Below, piece after piece: positions 58,825-64,000 of a DNA stretch of 64,000 nucleotides. A program made the translations under genes and the position numbers. Position 1 is the first letter of the stretch; each line of letters begins with the position of its first letter. Location: assembly GCA_003247575.1 (NCBI GenBank), contig QJZC01000044.1:62001-126000 (forward strand), written 5' to 3'. Source of the DNA: Pseudomonadota bacterium. GTDB taxonomy: Bacteria; Myxococcota_A; UBA9160; SZUA-336. The notes below the pieces were generated by a model. It ran no database searches. It was not told the DNA's origin and was given only the letters and a program-made list of their open reading frames with translations.

Positions 58825-59994
58825 TCAGAGATCCAGCTCGGGGCGTGCGGTTGCCGGCGGGGCGAGTCCCCTGCGTCGATAGCGCATGGCCTGTTGCACT
58901 CGTTCGAGCGCAATCGCGTCGGCCGCTACGCGGGGCGGCTCCCCCGAGCCCGCGCGCATCAGGATCTGACGCGTGTTGTCGGCGATTCGTTCTTCGATGG
59001 CCGCGAAGGCCTGCGTCCGCGTTCCGCCGGCGTATTCCACGGCGGCGCAGATCACGCCTCCGGCATTGGCAATGTAGTCCGGGAGTACGAGGACGTCGCG
59101 ACTGGCGAGCAGGCGCTCGGCTTCCTCGGTTACCGCGATGTTGGCTCCGGGTACGACGAGCTTGGCCTGGAGCTGATCCGCGTTCTTGGCCGTGAGCACG
59201 TCGGGACGAGCTGCGGGGATCCAGATCTCGCAGTCCATGGCGATCAGCTCATCACCGCTCGCGGCTGCTCCGCCCTCGAACTCCGCCACGGCGCGCCCAG
59301 CTTTCTTGTGCGCGATGAGTGCCTCGACGTCGAGCCCGCCCGGTGCCTGCGTCGCTCCGCGCGAATCGGAGACCGCGACCACTCGTGCGCCTCGCGCGAC
59401 CAAGAAGCGTGCAGCGTGCTGTCCCACCGCACCGAAGCCTTGCACGACGATTCGCGCACCCTCGAGCCGTACTTCGCAGAACTCCTGTGCGATCTCCGCG
59501 CAAACTGCGAGGCCGAAGCCGGTCGCGCCGATCTCGTCGAGCGGTATGCCACCGAGCGCTGCGGGCAGCCCGACGGCGCGACCGATCTCATCCTTGACGA
59601 ATCCCATGCAGGCTTCGTCGGTTCCCATGTCGGGACCCGGGATCAGCTCCTGAATGCCCGCGATTGCACGGGCGAAGGCGCGCATGAGGCGCTCCTTCTC
59701 CAGGGGCTTCAGGTCGGGGCGCGCGATGATCCCCGACTTGCAACCTCCGTGGGGCAGACCGGCGGCCGCGTTCTTCAGAGTCATCGCCCGCGCCAGCCGG
59801 AAGACCTCCTCGAACCCGATGTCGGGGGCCATGCGAACGCCACCGATCGCAGGTCCGCAGGCGACGTTGTCCACTACGGCGATGGCTTCGAGCCCGACGA
59901 GCGGGTCGTGAATCAACAGCACCTTTGCTGGGCCCAGCGAATCTCGAACTTCATTCCACGTCGATGTCATGTTCGAGGGGTTCGCAAGCCTCAT
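58825..59994 (-). CDS. Glu/Leu/Phe/Val dehydrogenase family enzyme
   Basis: 389 residues of the amino-acid dehydrogenase superfamily, which deaminates an amino acid to the oxo acid using NAD(P). N-terminal substrate domain with AIGGVRMAP and the catalytic Lys segment LKNAAAGLPHGGCKSG, then PGPDMGTDEACM. The Rossmann domain has VVQGFGAVGQHAARFL, and the C-terminal part has VLVLPDYIANAGGVICAAVEY. Length and the shorter N-terminus fit the Leu/Phe/Val or small NAD-Glu group. Start either 59994 or the Met at 59970; neither has a clear ribosome site. Confidence 0.9.
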   Translation of the reverse strand: MRLANPSNMTSTWNEVRDSLGPAKVLLIHDPLVGLEAIAVVDNVACGPAIGGVRMAPDIGFEEVFRLARAMTLKNAAAGLPHGGCKSGIIARPDLKPLEKERLMRAFARAIAGIQELIPGPDMGTDEACMGFVKDEIGRAVGLPAALGGIPLDEIGATGFGLAVCAEIAQEFCEVRLEGARIVVQGFGAVGQHAARFLVARGARVVAVSDSRGATQAPGGLDVEALIAHKKAGRAVAEFEGGAAASGDELIAMDCEIWIPAARPDVLTAKNADQLQAKLVVPGANIAVTEEAERLLASRDVLVLPDYIANAGGVICAAVEYAGGTRTQAFAAIEERIADNTRQILMRAGSGEPPRVAADAIALERVQQAMRYRRRGLAPPATARPELDL

Positions 59995-60129
59995 GCCAGC
60001 CGGAGGTCGTTCGGCCCCACTCCATACGCAATCGCTGGTGCAGATTGTCGTGCGGGTGGGAGTTCCTGGCTCACCCGGTGCGCTGGAGCGATCAGCGCGG
60101 GTGCTTCTCGAGACGTGGAGTGTCCAGTT

Positions 60130-61104
60130 CTAGCCCGTGGTGATAATCCAGCGCAGGGCAAGGGCCATCAGTCCGACCACGATCAAAGCGCGTACGAAGC
60201 CGTTGCGAAGCGATGCTCTGTGTGGCGCAACCGTCGCGGGGGGAAGCGTGGACCGCAGGATCGGCTCGATCACGTGCACGCTGATGTTGTCGAGTCCCCC
60301 GCGTAAGTTCGCGAGCTCGACGAGAGCCCGTGCTGCCGCCGCGGGCGAGCTGGCATTGACCTTCCGAAGCATTTCTGTGTCACCTACCAGGCTCCACAGG
60401 CCATCGGAGCAGAGGACGAACCGATCACCGGGCTCGAGCGTCAAGCTCAGTACCTCGACCTCCAGCTCTTCTCTCGCGCCGAGCGAGCGCAGCAGCTCGT
60501 CGCGTCTCGGATGCTCGCTCGCTTCCGCGGAATCGATCAGGGAGGCCTGTACCAACGATGCGACCACCGAGTGATCCGTGGTGAGCCGTTGGATCTCACC
60601 TGCACGGATCCGATAGGCGCGGCTGTCGCCCACGTGTGCGATGTGGACCTGGCCGCGTGGCGTCACGACGAGCACAGTGCCCGTCGAGCCCATGCCCTGG
60701 AGCCGCGGGTCGGACTCGCTGCGCGCGCGGATACGGCGGTTCGACTCGCGCAGCATGTACGCGCAGAGGTCTTCGACCGAGCTCTTCCCGGCCGAGATCA
60801 GCAGCTCGCGACAGGTGTCGGCGACGATCTGCGCGGCGACTTCCCCTCCCTGATGTCCCCCCATCCCGTCTGCTACGAGAAACAAGTGGTGGCCTGCGCT
60901 GTTCGCAGCTTGAATACATCGATCCTGATTGCAGTTCCTGCTCAGTCCAACGTCGCTCGCGGAGCCGGCGTCGATCGCCTCCACGCGCAGCGAGTGGAGC
61001 CGGCTCCCTTCCGCGTGATGAGCGGATCGCTCGTTCTCATGCTCTCGTGCGAGTCGATCGGAGGGCGCTGTGTGAGCACTTGCTTCGCGACGTCCATCGA
61101 TCAT
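60130..61104 (-). CDS. PP2C-type Ser/Thr protein phosphatase with C-terminal membrane helix
   Basis: About 324 residues from ATG 61104 (GGGAGAG 6-7 bases upstream); a longer frame begins at 61152. PP2C motifs: SDVGLSRNCNQDR, LVADGMGGHQGGEVAAQIV, GSTGTVLVV, HVGDSRAYRI, VLCSDGLW and LDNISVHVIEP, with the Asp residues that hold two metal ions. A membrane helix near the end (ALIVVGLMALALRWI) anchors it to the inner membrane. Such phosphatases usually counter Hanks-type kinases, and no kinase is seen here. The N-terminal 50 residues are His/Ser-rich and not part of the fold. Confidence 0.9.
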   Translation of the reverse strand: MIDGRREASAHTAPSDRLAREHENERSAHHAEGSRLHSLRVEAIDAGSASDVGLSRNCNQDRCIQAANSAGHHLFLVADGMGGHQGGEVAAQIVADTCRELLISAGKSSVEDLCAYMLRESNRRIRARSESDPRLQGMGSTGTVLVVTPRGQVHIAHVGDSRAYRIRAGEIQRLTTDHSVVASLVQASLIDSAEASEHPRRDELLRSLGAREELEVEVLSLTLEPGDRFVLCSDGLWSLVGDTEMLRKVNASSPAAAARALVELANLRGGLDNISVHVIEPILRSTLPPATVAPHRASLRNGFVRALIVVGLMALALRWIITTG

Positions 61105-61351
61105 GAGGACTCTCCCAGTGAGTGCACGATCGAGGTCCAGGGGGCCCAGCACAGCGGGACGGAACCCACCGAAGCCGCTTCCGCGTCCGAGGTCGAAGTC
61201 GAGATCGAACTCGGAGTTCGTACTACTCCTTACTTCGTACGATAATCCAACTTTGAGAAAGGTCTAGCTCGAGGCGTCGTACGGAGGATGCATGCGTCGC
61301 TCGTGCCGAGTGTAGGTCTCACCCCAGTCTTATAGTATCGTAGAGATTGCG
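61105..61351. promoter_or_regulatory. Divergent promoter region with repeated TTCGTAC
   Basis: Between the PP2C (-) and TetR (+) starts. TTCGTAC occurs at 61217-61223 and 61234-61240, spaced by 17 bases, a possible operator. TATAGT (61331-61336), 15 bases before the TetR ATG, could be its -10 box, which would leave a very short leader. No strong ribosome site precedes that ATG. Confidence 0.3.
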
Positions 61352-61966
61352 ATGCGAAGGGTTTCACAGCACAAGCAGCGCCTGATCGAGGCGGCAACGC
61401 GCCTGTTTCGGCGTCACGGATTTGCATCCACGGGCATCAACGAGATTCTGATCGAGAGTGGGGCGCCGAAGGGTTCTCTCTATCACTACTTCCCCGAGGG
61501 AAAGATCCAGATCGGAGAGGCGGCTGTGCACACCGCCGGCGCCCAGGTTGCGGCCATGCTCGACGAATTGTTGGCGACCACCCAGTCTGCAGGCGACTTT
61601 CTCGAGGCCTACGCCGAGCATCTGGCGCAGTGGCTGCGAGACTCGGAGTTTCAGGAAGGGTGTCCGATCGCCACGACCTTGCTCGAGACCACTCCGCAGT
61701 CCGACCGCATCGTGTCCGCCGGGGAGGCCGTGATCGAATGCTGGCTCGCACGAGTCTCGCGGGCGTTCGAGCGCGACGGGGTTTCCGCCGAAGAGGCGCG
61801 CGATTGCGCGCTGGCGGCCATCTCGGCCTTCGAAGGTGCGCTTCTACTGGCGCGCGTGCAGCGCAGTACGCGACCCCTCGAGGCGGTCGTTCGGCACTTC
61901 GGCCCACGGTCCGGGCGTGCGCTCGAGGTTCGCAGGACGGCCGCGAACGATGAGCCTGCTTGCTAG
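61352..61966 (+). CDS. TetR-family transcriptional regulator
   Basis: 204 residues. The N-terminal helix-turn-helix reads LIEAATRLFRRHGFASTGIN, then EILIESGAPKGSLYHYFP, the typical AcrR/TetR DNA-contact region. The C-terminal ligand-binding part contains EGCPIATTLLET and resembles the LmrA/YxaF-like C-terminal domain. The ATG at 61352 fits the family start. The stop overlaps the following membrane-protein gene by seven bases, so the pair is co-transcribed; the regulator may control that gene and itself. Ligand unknown, probably a hydrophobic small molecule. Confidence 0.9.
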   Translation: MRRVSQHKQRLIEAATRLFRRHGFASTGINEILIESGAPKGSLYHYFPEGKIQIGEAAVHTAGAQVAAMLDELLATTQSAGDFLEAYAEHLAQWLRDSEFQEGCPIATTLLETTPQSDRIVSAGEAVIECWLARVSRAFERDGVSAEEARDCALAAISAFEGALLLARVQRSTRPLEAVVRHFGPRSGRALEVRRTAANDEPAC

Positions 61967-62694
61967 CGCCGCCAGCCGCTGACTCGAGCTTCGAGCTCGA
62001 CCTGGTTCACTACCTTCCGCTCGCCACCACCTTGGTGTGTTCGATCCTGGGGATCGCCCTGCTTCGGCGCTATCGCTCCAAGCGGGGTGCACTTCACCTG
62101 CTGTGGTGGACCTTCGGGATGTTCACCTACGGGACGGGCACCGCGATCGAGAGCTGGATCACCTTCTCGGGCAACTCGCTCACCGCGACCAAGCTCTGGT
62201 ATGTCGCCGGAGCGCTCTTCGGTGGCTATCCCCTGGCCCAGGGAAGTGTCTACTTGTTGCTGCCGCGCCAGCGTGCCCAGCGTCTGACTCTCGCAAGCCT
62301 TCCCTTGGTGCTGGCGGTCGCCGTGTTGGTGCTGCTCTCTCCCGCTGACGTCGCTGCGCTCGAGCCGCGCCGGCCTACCGGTGCCGTTCTCGCTTGGAGC
62401 TGGCTGCGGGGTCTGACTCCGCTGATCAATCTCTACGCGTTGGCGTTCCTGGTGGGTGGCGCCGCGCTGAGCGCATTTCGGTATGCGCGCTCGCGCAGAC
62501 CAGGAGACCGCTGGCGCAGCTGGGGCAACGTGAGCATCGCCCTCGGCGGGCTACTCCCGGGCGTTGGAGGCACTCTGGCAAAGGCGGGGAACGTCGAAGC
62601 GCTGTACGTGGCCGAGCTCATCGGCTCGCTGGCGATTGGTCTCGGCTTCTTCCTGTGTGTCTCGCGTGCGGCCTCCGTAGGCCGGACGGGCTGA
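61960..62694 (+). CDS. Seven-helix integral membrane protein of unknown function
   Basis: 244 residues from TTG 61960, overlapping the TetR stop. About seven hydrophobic helices: LPLATTLVCSILGIALL, LLWWTFGMFTYGTG, WYVAGALFGGYPLAQGSVYL, LASLPLVLAVAVLVLL, LINLYALAFLVGGAALSAF, SIALGGLLPGVGGTL and IGSLAIGLGFFLCV. No transport motif or enzyme signature is recognised. Seven helices with aromatic residues in the second helix resemble the 7TM modules found in sensory proteins, but here nothing follows them. Function unknown; control by the TetR gene is inferred from overlap. Confidence 0.75.
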   Translation: MLAPPAADSSFELDLVHYLPLATTLVCSILGIALLRRYRSKRGALHLLWWTFGMFTYGTGTAIESWITFSGNSLTATKLWYVAGALFGGYPLAQGSVYLLLPRQRAQRLTLASLPLVLAVAVLVLLSPADVAALEPRRPTGAVLAWSWLRGLTPLINLYALAFLVGGAALSAFRYARSRRPGDRWRSWGNVSIALGGLLPGVGGTLAKAGNVEALYVAELIGSLAIGLGFFLCVSRAASVGRTG

Positions 62695-62745
62695 ATCCCA
62701 TTCGCAGTGAGGTCGCAGCGGACCGCTGTCCGCGCACGTGCGCGC

Positions 62746-63741
62746 TCAGTACTGCTGCTCCTCGAGCTGCTCCACGAGGCGCGCAAGATCGGCCACGGGA
62801 AGGGTGCCAGGCGCTGCGCCCGCGCGGCAAAGCTGGTGGGTGGCGAGCTGGAGTGCTCGATTGACCGGCGTGGGGACTCCGTGCAGGTGTCCCAAGAGGA
62901 CGATCTCGCCGTTCAGGTAGTCGACCTCTACCGATCCCTGCCCGCGCGCGAGGCTCTGCCAGGTAGAGCCGCCCCCACGCAGCGATCCCCGAATGGGCGC
63001 AGGCTGGATATGGTCGGCGCGGCGTTCCATGAACTCTTCGCGTGGTGCGCAGTCGATGCTCGCCGCTTCGAAGCAGTCGAGCGCCTCCTTGCGTGCGCGT
63101 CGAAGCACGCCTGCGGCTGTTTCGTCGCTGGGACTCGGGCTGCAGCAGGCCTGTAGGGAGTTGCCCAGGTTCATCAGCAGCTTCGCGTACTTGAATCGCA
63201 TCACCGCTGGATCCGCGCGGGCGACGAAGCGCGAGGCCGACAAGGCGCGTGTGACCGCGTCGATGCGCTCGTCGATCCCACCCGGATACAGACCGGCATC
63301 CAGCAATCCGGTCGCCGCCTTCGACTGGGCCTGCACGGCACCTGGTTCGATATGGGAGGCAGGCAGCATGACGACCATCGCATAGACGCGTGAGAAGCGT
63401 CGCAGCGCCAGCCGCTCGTTGGCGACTCCGTTCTGCGTGCAGATCACCGGGATGTCTTCGCCCGCTGCCTCTGCGAGCTCGAGCAATGCCGGCTCCGTAT
63501 GCTGCGACTTCATGGTCAGCAGCACGACATCGTCCGGAGAGAAGTCGATCTGCTTGGGGCTGCCGGCGACCGGGATCGGGAGCTCGACGTGCTCGTCGGG
63601 TGACTCGAAGCGCAGGCCGTGCTTCGCGATCTCCTCGCGGTGGGGGCCGCGTGCGATCAACTGCACGGCATGGCCGCTCTGGAAGAGCCTCGCGCCGATC
63701 ACGCCTCCGACGGCGCCCGCTCCGTAGATGATGAATCGCAT
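62746..63741 (-). CDS. 2-dehydropantoate 2-reductase-like protein (PanE/ApbA family)
   Basis: 331 residues from ATG 63741, after AGAGGAAGG. NADPH loop IIYGAGAVGGVIGARL at the start, TMKSQHTEPAL and QNGVANERL in the Rossmann domain, and a C-terminal helical domain with the family Lys in FKYAKLLMNLGNSLQA. It reduces ketopantoate to pantoate in coenzyme A synthesis, or another 2-oxo acid in the many paralogues. A second segment, RGSLRGGGSTWQSLARGQGS and VEVDYLNGEIVLLG, carries the SSMxxDxxxGRxTE-like motif in degenerate form (STW...EVDYLNGE). Assignment to true PanE is uncertain. Confidence 0.82.
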   Translation of the reverse strand: MRFIIYGAGAVGGVIGARLFQSGHAVQLIARGPHREEIAKHGLRFESPDEHVELPIPVAGSPKQIDFSPDDVVLLTMKSQHTEPALLELAEAAGEDIPVICTQNGVANERLALRRFSRVYAMVVMLPASHIEPGAVQAQSKAATGLLDAGLYPGGIDERIDAVTRALSASRFVARADPAVMRFKYAKLLMNLGNSLQACCSPSPSDETAAGVLRRARKEALDCFEAASIDCAPREEFMERRADHIQPAPIRGSLRGGGSTWQSLARGQGSVEVDYLNGEIVLLGHLHGVPTPVNRALQLATHQLCRAGAAPGTLPVADLARLVEQLEEQQY

Positions 63742-63802
63742 CGACCTTCCTCTCTGAATCAACGGCTCGAATCAGTGGATCATGAATCAGCGGATCAGCG
63801 GG

Positions 63803-64000
63803 TCACTTGGGATCGGCCGGTCGGAAGAATGCGGCGGCAACCAGCAGATTCGCCTCTTCGGCGCTGTGGATGCGATCGGCCAGCTCACGCAGCGCGGCTC
63901 CGAAGCGTTCACGTGCTTCCGGATTCGCGCGCAGAGCGCTCACGTCGAGACGGCGCGCCTTCGGCAGGGCATCGAGGATGACCTCGCACCAGTCGGGCTG
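63803..64000 (-). CDS. C-terminal end of an unidentified protein
   Basis: Partial gene running off the window edge, ending in TGA at 63803-63805. About 65 residues are seen, from QPDWCEVILDALPKARRL onward, alanine-rich and helical, ending EANLLVAAAFFRPADPK. Codon use has high third-position GC, as in the neighbours. No family recognised from this fragment. It lies 61 bases upstream of the PanE-like gene on the same strand and may form an operon with it; the gap between contains imperfect repeats of AATCAGYGGATCA. Confidence 0.6.
   Translation of the reverse strand, partial: QPDWCEVILDALPKARRLDVSALRANPEARERFGAALRELADRIHSAEEANLLVAAAFFRPADPK

Noticed and set aside
1..64000. Mobile elements, CRISPR arrays, phage or defence islands
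   Set aside because: No transposase, integrase, Cas, restriction or toxin-antitoxin gene and no regular spaced repeats were seen on either strand.

Overview
This is a GC-rich bacterial chromosome segment, probably from an uncultured or environmental Gram-negative. Wax-ester/triacylglycerol metabolism, envelope proteases, an EnvC-type amidase activator, outer-membrane proteins and RND efflux all fit a deltaproteobacterial/Myxococcota-like lineage. That placement is inferred from gene content only; there is no rRNA or other marker here. The window is almost fully coding, with short operons on both strands. I see no rRNA, convincing tRNA, CRISPR array, insertion sequence, integrase or phage gene.

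Layout. 1-11.8 kb: end of a VOC protein; a minus-strand run of SDR reductase, SbcD-like nuclease and HSL-type hydrolase; a gene-poor kilobase; a neutral-lipid pair (WS/DGAT acyltransferase and DUF3336-patatin lipase); FtsH; a TrkA-type potassium channel; a small coiled-coil protein. 11.9-19.2 kb: MATE exporter, photolyase and TIGR01777 epimerase in one minus-strand operon, then an aldo/keto reductase, a Gre-like factor and an acyl-CoA synthetase. 19.2-24.3 kb: a decayed PhoD phosphatase, then an operon of a membrane M48 peptidase and three AIM24 paralogues, then an alpha/beta hydrolase. 24.5-30.6 kb: pstS-pstC-pstA-pstB-phoU, facing a PhoB-like regulator whose phospho-acceptor Asp is Glu. 30.9-43.3 kb: a secreted Cys-rich Ca-binding-like protein, an EnvC-like protein, SixA, a CYTH protein, a large PAS sensor kinase, DinB (apparently starting at CTG) coupled to a SpoU methyltransferase, a MerA-like flavoprotein, and a degenerate M48 protein with a pseudopilin-like tail. 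43.4-46.3 kb: a carboxylesterase and a ferritin-like di-iron protein. 46.7-56.9 kb: a metal-responsive two-component system followed by a CusCBA-like RND exporter, a PepSY protein and a porin-like barrel. 57-64 kb: DUF457 protein, APH(6)-like kinase, Glu/Leu dehydrogenase, PP2C phosphatase, TetR regulator with a seven-helix membrane protein, and a PanE-like reductase.

The most unusual locus is the metal-efflux operon. Its adaptor, PepSY protein and porin all carry runs of Asp (14 in the adaptor, about 40 acidic-rich residues in one porin loop), as if the export path were lined with hard-cation chelators rather than the His/Met ligands of copper and silver systems. Other leads are the Asp-to-Glu PhoB-like regulator beside pst-phoU, the PhoD remnant, the M48 plus triple AIM24 operon (which parallels mitochondrial OMA1 and AIM24), the tandem CGTATACWCCC array at 46.4 kb, and the CTG start of DinB.
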